Of a stretch of DNA of 6,079 bases, positions 1 to 5,668 are shown piece by piece (position 1 is the first letter of the stretch; every line of letters begins with the position of its first letter). Below the pieces are notes generated by a model, which was not told the DNA's origin, did no database searches, and saw nothing but the letters and a program-made list of their open reading frames with translations. Both the position numbers and the translations under genes were made by a program. Source of the stretch: JBGCDD01 sp045105075 (GTDB taxonomy: Bacteria > Pseudomonadota > Alphaproteobacteria > Rhodobacterales > Rhodobacteraceae); contig JBGCDD010000087.1 of assembly GCA_045105075.1 (NCBI GenBank), positions 1-6,079 on the forward strand, read 5' to 3'.

Positions 1-20
1 CGGTGAGGGAGGTCTACGCC

Positions 21-56
21 CCTTCAAAATGCGACCGGTCGGCGCCTTTGAAGGAG
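21..56 (+). promoter_or_regulatory. Dyad overlapping the creatinase ribosome binding site
   Basis: An 8-bp perfect inverted repeat, CCTTCAAA (21-28) and TTTGAAGG (47-54), encloses a 10-bp perfect palindrome CGACCGGTCG (32-41). The right arm contains most of the Shine-Dalgarno AAGGAG (51-56), which sits 6 bases before the ATG at 63. In RNA the outer arms could pair and hide the ribosome binding site; as DNA the inner palindrome looks like an operator half-site pair. The bases are seen directly. A regulatory role is inferred, and no regulator gene or clear -35/-10 pair is visible in the 62 bases available. It does not resemble the guanidine riboswitch classes I know. Confidence 0.4.
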
Positions 57-62
57 CCTATG

Positions 63-1265
63 ATGAACCGTCCACAGAACTACCGCTTTCACCAGGGGGA
101 TCGCACCCTCCCGTTTGCATCCGCTGAATATGACGCCCGTCTGGCAAAGCTGCGCCGCGATATGGTCGATGCCGGTGTTGATGCCTGCGTCTTCACGTCG
201 ATGCACAACGTCGCCTACTATTCCGGCTTCTTATACTGCGCATTCGGGCGTCCCTATGCCTTGGTCGTGACACCGACCGACAGTGTGACAATGAGCGCGG
301 GCATCGATGCCGCGCAGCCTTGGCGGCGCAGTCACGGCGACAACATCACCTACACCGATTGGCAACGTAACAACTATTGGCGCACCATCTTGTCCGTCAC
401 CGGCTTGGGCAAGACAATCGGTTTTGAGGCCGATCATCTGAGCGTCGCGCAAAAGGCATTGTTGGATCAATTCCTCAAGCCCAAGGCCACGCTTGATATT
501 GCCCCTGCAACCATGCGTCAGCGGATGCACAAATCTGCGGCTGAACTGGATCTGATCCGCGCAGGTGCAAATGTGGCCGACGTGGGTGGCTATGCGATCA
601 GGGAAGCTGTCAAGGTCGGCGCGCGCGAGATTGATGTGGCGATGGCCGGCCGTGATGCAATGGAGTTGGAAATTGCCAAGCGTTTCCCAGAGTCCGAAAT
701 TCGCGACAGCTGGGTCTGGTTTCAGTCAGGCATCAATACGGACGGCGCACACAACCCTGTCACCACCCGCAAGCTGGAGCATGGCGATATCCTCAGTCTC
801 AACACGTTTCCGATGATCTGCGGCTATTACACTGCGCTTGAGCGGACAATGTTTGTCGGTGACGTTGATGATGCCAGCCGCAACATCTGGGAGGCCAACG
901 TTGCCGCCCACGAATATGGGATGAGCCTGTTGCTGCCCGGTGCAAGCTGTGCGCAGATCACCCATAAGATCAACGACTTCTTTGCAGAACGCCAGTTGCT
1001 TCAGTACCGGACCTTTGGTTATGGCCATTCGTTCGGTGTGCTGTCGCATTACTATGGACGCGAGGCGGGGCTCGAGCTGCGCGAAGACATCGACACGGTG
1101 TTGACGCCCGGCATGGTCATCTCAATGGAGCCGATGCTGACCATTCCAGACGGCGCGCCGGGTGCTGGTGGTTACCGGGAACATGACATCCTGATCATCA
1201 ACGAGGATGGCGCCGAAAACATCACGGGCTATCCGTACGGCCCGGACTTCAACGTTGTTGGTTAA
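63..1265 (+). CDS. Creatinase (creatine amidinohydrolase, EC 3.5.3.3)
   Basis: This cytoplasmic enzyme hydrolyses creatine to sarcosine and urea. It has the M24 'pita-bread' fold but needs no metal. The 400-residue product aligns nearly end to end, from memory, with Pseudomonas putida creatinase (about 403 aa), sharing blocks such as FGRPYALVVT, FQSGINTDGAHNPVTTRK, GYYTALERT, LQYRTFGYGHSFG and GAGGYREHDILI. Counterparts of the known active-site residues are present: His230 (P. putida His232), Glu260 (Glu262), Arg333 (Arg335), Glu356 (Glu358), His374 (His376), and the substrate-binding Phe61 and Arg63 of FGRP. These separate it from M24 aminopeptidases and from ectoine hydrolase. The start at 63 is chosen because AAGGAG (51-56) lies 6 bases upstream. 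The ATG at 60 is too close, and an upstream GTG at 3 would add 20 residues with no family counterpart. It converges on the PhyH gene, so it is transcribed separately from the transporter operon. Confidence 0.95.
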   Translation: MNRPQNYRFHQGDRTLPFASAEYDARLAKLRRDMVDAGVDACVFTSMHNVAYYSGFLYCAFGRPYALVVTPTDSVTMSAGIDAAQPWRRSHGDNITYTDWQRNNYWRTILSVTGLGKTIGFEADHLSVAQKALLDQFLKPKATLDIAPATMRQRMHKSAAELDLIRAGANVADVGGYAIREAVKVGAREIDVAMAGRDAMELEIAKRFPESEIRDSWVWFQSGINTDGAHNPVTTRKLEHGDILSLNTFPMICGYYTALERTMFVGDVDDASRNIWEANVAAHEYGMSLLLPGASCAQITHKINDFFAERQLLQYRTFGYGHSFGVLSHYYGREAGLELREDIDTVLTPGMVISMEPMLTIPDGAPGAGGYREHDILIINEDGAENITGYPYGPDFNVVG

Positions 1266-1287
1266 GGTCTGCGACGGGCTCTGGTTT

Positions 1288-1319
1288 GCCCTTGCAAAGA
1301 TGAACGTCGTTGCAAGGGC
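1288..1319. terminator. Perfect hairpin in the convergent gap (candidate terminator)
   Basis: The arms GCCCTTGCAA (1288-1297) and TTGCAAGGGC (1310-1319) are perfectly complementary over 10 bp. Past an A/G mismatch the loop can form a further short GAU/GUC helix. It begins 22 bases after the creatinase stop, where a transcript 3' end is expected between convergent genes. No T-run follows on either strand, so it is not a textbook intrinsic terminator. It may act as a 3' stability structure or with Rho. The rest of 1266-1441 shows no gene, only a near-palindrome at 1429-1445 overlapping the end of the dioxygenase gene. Confidence 0.4.
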
Positions 1320-1441
1320 CAGCATACCGATCAGGAACACGACCTTTCAGTTTAACGGTTCGCGGGCTTAGACGCTTTGGTTTTGAAGCGGGCGCGCTGG
1401 CGATAAGTTTTCTGGGTCGTTCTTTGCAATGATCGGCGCCA

Positions 1442-2263
1442 TCATCTGGGTGGCGCTTGTTCGTCTTTGGCCTCCAACAGCATCGGGAACCAGTCCTCGC
1501 GCAGGCGTTGTCCGGCCGTCATCTCATGGCCGGGGAAGGGGGGCGATGTTGGACCCGGGCGCTCGACATAGCGCGCGTCATCCCCCAACAGCCGCAGGGA
1601 AAAAGCACGCCGACGGGTGCCGCTTTCATTTCCACGCGCGCCGTGCAGTGTCTTGTAGTTGAATGCAACCGCGTCCCCCGGCTCCATTTCATATTCGCGC
1701 ACGTCCATCCCTTGGGCATCTGGGTCAGGCACTTGCATGTAATCATCTTCATTGGGGTAAAAGCTGGTCTCGGCCAACCAACGTGTTGGCAATACCGGCT
1801 TTTCCCAACGGTGTGATCCCGCAACGCAGCGCAGCGATGCTTGGTGTACCGGATCAAGCGGCGACCAGAAGCTGACGGTTTGCTCTCCTTCCACAAAATA
1901 GTAAGGGCTGTCCTGGTGCCACGGGGTCGGCTTGGACGTGCCGGGTTCTTTGACCAGAATATGATCGTGGAACATCTGCACGGACTTTGACTCCATCAGT
2001 TCCGCCGCAACCACAGCAGCAGGTGATGCTTTGATTGCGGCCTCAAATTCGGGAATGCGGGGCCAGTTGCAATCATCGTCAAAGAACCGTGCGCCTTCGC
2101 CTGGGTTCAGGTTTTCCGCAGCATAAGGGCCGGGTTCATCCATGTTGCGCGCCACGCCTGCGCGAAGCTGCTCGACCTGATCCTTGAACAGTCCTTTGAC
2201 AAGCACAACACCGTCGCGCTGATAGTCTTCAATGTGCTTTGCGGTGATGAGAGGGTGGGTCAT
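1442..2263 (-). CDS. PhyH-family Fe(II)/2-oxoglutarate-dependent dioxygenase
   Basis: This predicted cytoplasmic oxygenase has 273 aa, typical for the phytanoyl-CoA dioxygenase (PF05721) family. Its members couple decarboxylation of 2-oxoglutarate to hydroxylation, or to demethylation through an unstable hydroxymethyl intermediate. The iron-binding triad is visible as His116-Gln-Asp118 (PWHQD) with the distal His207 (KTLHGARGN). Arginines 217-219 lie where the 2-oxoglutarate carboxylate is normally bound. The block DPVHQASLRCVAGSHRW matches the usual family region between the HxD and the distal His. The start at 2263 has AAGGA (2271-2275) 7 bases upstream. It is separated by 176 bases from the deaminase gene on the same strand, so it may have its own promoter or sit at the operon's tail. 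The substrate cannot be read from sequence. It lacks the hallmark motif I would expect for ectoine hydroxylase, so EctD is not called. An N-methylated or cyclic amide metabolite is a guess from context. Confidence 0.85.
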   Translation of the reverse strand: MTHPLITAKHIEDYQRDGVVLVKGLFKDQVEQLRAGVARNMDEPGPYAAENLNPGEGARFFDDDCNWPRIPEFEAAIKASPAAVVAAELMESKSVQMFHDHILVKEPGTSKPTPWHQDSPYYFVEGEQTVSFWSPLDPVHQASLRCVAGSHRWEKPVLPTRWLAETSFYPNEDDYMQVPDPDAQGMDVREYEMEPGDAVAFNYKTLHGARGNESGTRRRAFSLRLLGDDARYVERPGPTSPPFPGHEMTAGQRLREDWFPMLLEAKDEQAPPR

Positions 2264-2270
2264 GATGGTA

Positions 2271-2275
2271 TCCTT
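2271..2275 (-). promoter_or_regulatory. Ribosome binding site of the PhyH gene
   Basis: Read on the minus strand this is AAGGA, 7 bases before the ATG at 2263, and it supports that start. The sequence just upstream is AT-rich (around 2276-2292). A promoter may lie there, but I could not find a convincing -35/-10 pair with normal spacing. Confidence 0.55.
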
Positions 2276-2285
2276 TATACGCTAA

Positions 2286-2408
2286 TATTTGCCATTTCAC
2301 GTATTCCAGGAGGACAAGAACGGCGTGATCGAGCACTGGAGGCTGCCGGGTCTCGCCGCGTTTCCAAGGCCAAAGATACAGATCACTCCGATATTGGAAA
2401 CCCTCTAA
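2286..2408 (+). pseudogene. Possible remnant of a SnoaL/NTF2-like protein C-terminus
   Basis: This open stretch of 40 codons between two in-frame TAA stops has no start codon of its own. Translated on the plus strand it contains VFQEDKNGVIEHW, which resembles the C-terminal strand and turn of SnoaL-like proteins, typically a run such as V-F-R-x-D-x-N-G-K-I-V-E-H-W. The remaining residues after the Trp do not match anything I recognise. It is the only sign of coding in the 176-base gap 2264-2439. The match is short and made from memory, so it may be chance. Confidence 0.25.
2360..2401. repeat. 8-bp inverted repeat upstream of the PhyH gene
   Basis: GTTTCCAA (2360-2367) and TTGGAAAC (2394-2401) are perfect inverted copies separated by 26 bases. 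They lie between the deaminase stop and the PhyH start. They could be paired operator half-sites or a weak stem-loop after the deaminase. No T-run accompanies them, and a match of this size could arise by chance in a gap this long. Confidence 0.2.
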
Positions 2409-2439
2409 ATCATCGCGTTTCTACAGAAGCATCGTCGTT

Positions 2440-2883
2440 TCACTCGGCGATATCTTCCGCCCAAAGCTCTGGCTTTTCTTGGATAAAGCGCTGCATCAAG
2501 GCAACGCAATCGGGGTCATCTGCCACGATCACCTCGACGCCTTTGGAGCGCAGGAAATCTTCGTTGCCGCCAAAGTTGGTGTTTTCGCCAATCACCACGC
2601 GCGGGATGCCAAATTGGATGATCGTGCCTGTGCACATCATGCAAGGGCTCAGCGAGGTATAAAGCGTTGTGTCGCGGTAGGTTTTCTGCCGCCCCGCCTT
2701 GCGCAACGCATCCATCTCTCCGTGTGCAATCGGGTCGCCTTTTTGCACGCGCTGGTTGCGGCCTTGGGCGACGACCTCACCGCCGCGCGCCAGAACCGAG
2801 CCAATCGGGCAACCGCCCTCGTCAAATCCGGCCTTGGCCTCATCATAGGCGATGCGCAACAAGCGGGCGTCGTCTGCGTTCAT
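2440..2883 (-). CDS. Yeast-type cytosine deaminase-like zinc deaminase
   Basis: This cytidine deaminase-fold enzyme of 147 aa is expected to hydrolyse an exocyclic amino or imino group, releasing ammonia. It resembles yeast Fcy1 (158 aa) over almost its whole length, ending FIQEKPELWAEDIAE versus FIDERPQDWFEDIGE. The zinc ligands are His54, Cys81 and Cys84, and Glu56 of HGE is the proton shuttle. The yeast residues that hold the pyrimidine also have counterparts: Asn43 (Asn51), Phe104 (Phe114), Trp141 (Trp152) and Asp144 (Asp155). Cytosine is the default substrate; creatinine, with a similar ring amidine, is inferred from context. Start choice: ATG 2883 has AAAGGA (2893-2898) 9 bases upstream. 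ATG 2892 would add MTD and overlap the CE4 stop as ATGA, but abuts that Shine-Dalgarno directly. Either way it is tightly coupled to the CE4 gene. Confidence 0.88.
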   Translation of the reverse strand: MNADDARLLRIAYDEAKAGFDEGGCPIGSVLARGGEVVAQGRNQRVQKGDPIAHGEMDALRKAGRQKTYRDTTLYTSLSPCMMCTGTIIQFGIPRVVIGENTNFGGNEDFLRSKGVEVIVADDPDCVALMQRFIQEKPELWAEDIAE

Positions 2884-2888
2884 ATCAG

Positions 2889-3782
2889 TCATTCCTTTGG
2901 ATCCAGGATCGGGCCGGGGTAATAGGGCAGCGTTTCAACAGTTGGGTGCCAGATGCCATCGCGTTGCAACCGGTCCATATGATCGGCGATTTCATCCAAA
3001 GTGGCAAACCAGACGTCTTTGGTGTCCTGGATTTTGGAAATCCACGCCTCGACCTGCTGCCAGCGCGCCAACCGGCCCGTCAAAAACGGATGGATGATCA
3101 GCATAAAGAAACCGCCCGCAGTGTATTGCGCGTCAAACTCTTCCCAAAAACCCTGCAAACCTTTGGAGGGCGCGGCGACAGGCATCATGTAGCCGATTTC
3201 GTCGTAATGCGCGAAGGGGGGCCAATCGTCGGTGCCCCAATGGACCGGCATTTCATATAGCGCGCCCTCGTCGGTTTGCAGTTTGTAGGGGATGTCATCG
3301 GCCATCATCGAGCTGTCATAGCGCAGCCCGTGTTCGATCATCAGATCGACGACTTCCTGCGTGATGTTATAGACCGGCGCCCGGTAGCCGCGCGGCTTTT
3401 GTCCGCAGATGCGCTGATGCACATCCAGCGTGCGCTCGAACCACTCGCGTTGCTGGCCGCGCGTCTTGATCGGATCCTCATGCAGATAGCCGTGGTGCCC
3501 GATCTCATGACCGTCTTTCAGGATCGCTTCCGCCACATCCGGATAGGTTTCCAGACACCAGCCGGGGATGAAGAACGATTGCTTCAGACCCAGGCGGCGA
3601 TAGGTATCGAGAATGCGAGGCAGGGCGACCAACGGACCGTACCGCCCCATCGAAATGGGATAGAGCCGGTCATGGCTGTCTGTGGGTTTGGCAATGTGGA
3701 TCAGGCTGTCGGCATCCATATCAAATGTGATTGCAACCGCGCATTTCGCGCCGTTTGGCCAAGGGATCGGGTTGCGGATCAT
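2889..3782 (-). CDS. NodB/CE4-fold hydrolase, HpPgdA-like, cytoplasmic
   Basis: The 297-residue single-domain protein belongs to the polysaccharide deacetylase superfamily (PF01522), close in pattern to Helicobacter pylori PgdA and the allantoinase PuuE/imidase group. Visible motifs are AITFDMDAD with Asp21 (candidate base) and Asp23 (metal), GHEIGHHGYLHED with metal ligands around His97 and His101, RGYRAP with Arg134, MPVHWGTDDWPP, and LIIHPF with His231. It starts MIRNPIPWPN with no signal peptide or membrane segment, so it should act in the cytoplasm. That argues against cell-wall glycan as substrate and for hydrolysis of a small C-N bond, such as a cyclic amide or imide. This is inference from family knowledge. 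It starts 3 bases after the ATPase stop with only a weak GAGAA before the ATG, suggesting translational coupling. The deaminase gene follows directly. Database labels of 'peptidoglycan deacetylase' would be misleading. Confidence 0.85.
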   Translation of the reverse strand: MIRNPIPWPNGAKCAVAITFDMDADSLIHIAKPTDSHDRLYPISMGRYGPLVALPRILDTYRRLGLKQSFFIPGWCLETYPDVAEAILKDGHEIGHHGYLHEDPIKTRGQQREWFERTLDVHQRICGQKPRGYRAPVYNITQEVVDLMIEHGLRYDSSMMADDIPYKLQTDEGALYEMPVHWGTDDWPPFAHYDEIGYMMPVAAPSKGLQGFWEEFDAQYTAGGFFMLIIHPFLTGRLARWQQVEAWISKIQDTKDVWFATLDEIADHMDRLQRDGIWHPTVETLPYYPGPILDPKE

Positions 3783-3785
3783 TTC

Positions 3786-4871
3786 TCAGCTTTCATTCAG
3801 GACGTGGGCGCTTTGGGTGTCCCAAGACAGCCAGATTTCGTCGCCACTGTTCAGATCAAATTTCGACAGCTCGCGCTCTTGCATCTGTACTTTAAAGTCA
3901 TGGCCCTGCGCGTCTTCTAGGAACAGCGTGACCATCGAGCCTACGAATTCTTCCGAGATCAGCTTGCAGTGGGCCTTGTTGCCACCCTCGGGTTGCCCAA
4001 GAGCAATGTGAACCAGATCGGCCGAGATGACAAAGCTGGCGTTGTGGCCCTGCGTCAGAGGCACGTCGTTTGTCGGCACGGTAAAATCGCCAGAGTCAGT
4101 GGTAATCCGGGCCGTGTTGCCATCCACTGAGGCGACCTTGCCGGTCAGGATGTTGTTGCGCCCCACAAATTCCGCCACAAACTGGTTGGCCGGTTCGCGG
4201 TAGATGTCTTTGGGAGAGCCGATTTGGGCAATCTCGCCCTTGCCCATGATGATCACGCGGTCTGCCATGGCAAAGGCTTCGGACTGCGAATGCGTGACAT
4301 AGACAAAGGTGATCCCCAGTTCACGTTGCAGGTCGGTCAATACGGCTTGCATGCGGATCACAAGATGGGCGTCCAGCGCGGACAGAGGTTCGTCCAACAG
4401 CAGGATTTGCGGCTCCATCACCAAAGACCGCGCAAGGGCCACACGTTGTTTCTGACCGCCGGACAGGGTCGAGATATCGCGGTTCTCAAACTCAAGAATG
4501 CCCATCTTGTCGAGCCATTTGATCGCGCGTTCTTTGCGCTCAGCCTTGTCAACGCCGCGCATCTTTAGCCCAAACTCGACATTTTCACGCGCCGTCAGAA
4601 ACGGGAACAACGCCAGCGACTGCCACACCAACGGCGTGTCGCGTTCATGGGGCGCCACATCATTCATCACGCGGTCATTCAGGCGTATTTCACCAACGCT
4701 TGGAGCCTCAAGCCCCGCCAACATGCGCAGGGTCGTGGTTTTGCCACAGCCCGACGGCCCCATGATCGCCAGAAACTCGCCCTCTCGAATTTCGAAATCC
4801 AGTTGCTTCACCGCAACGAAATCGCCGAAGTGCTTTTGGACTTTGTCAAAGACAACCAATGGTTTGTTCAT
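3786..4871 (-). CDS. ABC transporter ATP-binding protein, polyamine/opine type (PotA-like)
   Basis: This is the cytoplasmic ATPase of a binding-protein-dependent importer, 361 aa. Walker A is GPSGCGKTT (38-46), the Q-loop glutamine is Gln84 in WQSLALFP, the signature is LSGGQ (136-140), Walker B is ILLLDE (156-161) and the switch is His194 in YVTHSQSEA. Residues from about 240 to the end form the TOBE-type regulatory domain of the PotA/MalK/FbpC group. The Q-loop reads WQSLALFP where most relatives have FQSYALFP. ATG 4871 is chosen because it overlaps the permease stop as ATGA and begins the domain properly. A longer reading from 5045 adds 58 residues that are only the permease gene in another frame. 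The permease partners are encoded immediately upstream. The substrate is unresolved: PotA-like ATPases also serve opine, phosphonate and thiamine importers. Confidence 0.93.
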   Translation of the reverse strand: MNKPLVVFDKVQKHFGDFVAVKQLDFEIREGEFLAIMGPSGCGKTTTLRMLAGLEAPSVGEIRLNDRVMNDVAPHERDTPLVWQSLALFPFLTARENVEFGLKMRGVDKAERKERAIKWLDKMGILEFENRDISTLSGGQKQRVALARSLVMEPQILLLDEPLSALDAHLVIRMQAVLTDLQRELGITFVYVTHSQSEAFAMADRVIIMGKGEIAQIGSPKDIYREPANQFVAEFVGRNNILTGKVASVDGNTARITTDSGDFTVPTNDVPLTQGHNASFVISADLVHIALGQPEGGNKAHCKLISEEFVGSMVTLFLEDAQGHDFKVQMQERELSKFDLNSGDEIWLSWDTQSAHVLNES

Positions 4872-5668
4872 GATTGCAGGCTCTTTATTTGGCGGCTGGC
4901 AAAAAACAACTGGGCCAGCACAACAAGGGTCATTGAGATGAGGAAGACGAATGTGCCGATGGCGTTGACCTGTGGGTCGATGTTGCCCTGCACGATTTCC
5001 AGGATGATCACCGGCAGCGTCTTGTTCAGGCCCGAAACGAACCACGAGACCGCAAATTCATCGAAGGACACGGCCGCTGTCAGGAACAGACCCGAAAAGA
5101 TAGCGGGTTTGCAAAACGGGATGATCACATGGCGCATGGTCTGCCATTCTGACCCGCCAAGGTTCCATGCGGCGGATTCCAGATCCGGGTCCATCTGATT
5201 GAGACGCAGTCGGATCACCGCCATGGCAAACGGGGCCGTCAGAACACTGTGCGCGATGATGATCGAATACAACTGACCCGACATGCCGATCTTGGAGAAC
5301 CACGCCAGCATCGCCAGCGCCATGATGATCAGCGGAATGGTGGGCGGCAGCAGGATCAGCGCAAGGTAGGGGCCCTTGAGGCGGAAGTTATAGCGAAAGT
5401 CGGAATAGGCCGTGCAGAACCCGAGAAAGGTCGCAATTACCGCCGTGGAACACGACACGATCAGACTGTTTAGGGCGGCCTCCCAGACATCAGGATCTGC
5501 GAGGATTTTCGCGTACCATTCGGTGGTGAATTCACCCAGCGGGATCGTCGGGAACCGTTGAGAGTTGAACGAAAAGACCATGCTGAACAGGATCGGGGCA
5601 AAGACGAAGGCAAAGATCAGCGCAACGTAGAGGCCGAGGATGACATTGAGGGATCGACTTTGTTTCAT
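4868..5668 (-). CDS. ABC transporter permease 2 (PotC-like)
   Basis: This inner-membrane subunit of the same importer has 266 aa, the usual PotC length. About six hydrophobic segments are visible, near residues 8-32, 64-86, 100-123, 135-155, 188-207 and 237-257. The cytoplasmic EAA coupling loop is ESAAWNLGGSEWQTMRHVIIP (from residue 164), with the conserved Gly at the coupling helix. The family run DEFAVSWFVSG follows at 203-213. The ATG at 5668 overlaps the previous permease's TGA as ATGA and has AAGGG 6 bases upstream; an extension to 5770 runs through the previous gene out of frame and is rejected. It pairs with the PotB-like permease encoded just upstream. The C-terminus overlaps the ATPase start by 4 bases. 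Confidence 0.93.
   Translation of the reverse strand: MKQSRSLNVILGLYVALIFAFVFAPILFSMVFSFNSQRFPTIPLGEFTTEWYAKILADPDVWEAALNSLIVSCSTAVIATFLGFCTAYSDFRYNFRLKGPYLALILLPPTIPLIIMALAMLAWFSKIGMSGQLYSIIIAHSVLTAPFAMAVIRLRLNQMDPDLESAAWNLGGSEWQTMRHVIIPFCKPAIFSGLFLTAAVSFDEFAVSWFVSGLNKTLPVIILEIVQGNIDPQVNAIGTFVFLISMTLVVLAQLFFASRQIKSLQS

Noticed and set aside
3..62. GTG-initiated 20-residue N-terminal extension of creatinase
   Set aside because: It has no counterpart in the family, runs through the dyad, and AAGGAG is placed correctly for the ATG at 63.
63..1265. Ectoine hydrolase (DoeA/EutD) as the identity of the M24 protein
   Set aside because: The near end-to-end likeness to P. putida creatinase, including its active-site residues, is much stronger, and no ectoine genes accompany it.
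1122..1340. Minus-strand 72-codon frame with a signal-like start (MFLIGMLALATTFIFARAN)
   Set aside because: Most of it is antisense to the creatinase 3' end, the hydrophobic start is produced by the hairpin region, and there is no good ribosome binding site.
1429..1445. Near-palindrome ATGATCGGCGCCATCAT at the dioxygenase stop
   Set aside because: It needs a one-base bulge, lies partly in coding sequence and has no T-run, so no function can be supported.
2264..2439. Sigma-70 promoter for the PhyH gene
   Set aside because: AT-rich boxes exist near 2276-2292, but no -35/-10 pair with 16-18 base spacing could be made convincingly.
2479..2922. Plus-strand 147-codon open frame over the deaminase gene
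   Set aside because: It is antisense to a clearly recognised enzyme gene with intact motifs, and its translation shows no family pattern.
3276..3920. Plus-strand 214-codon open frame over the CE4 gene and ATPase end
   Set aside because: It is a shadow of two well-supported minus-strand genes; long antisense frames are common at this GC content.
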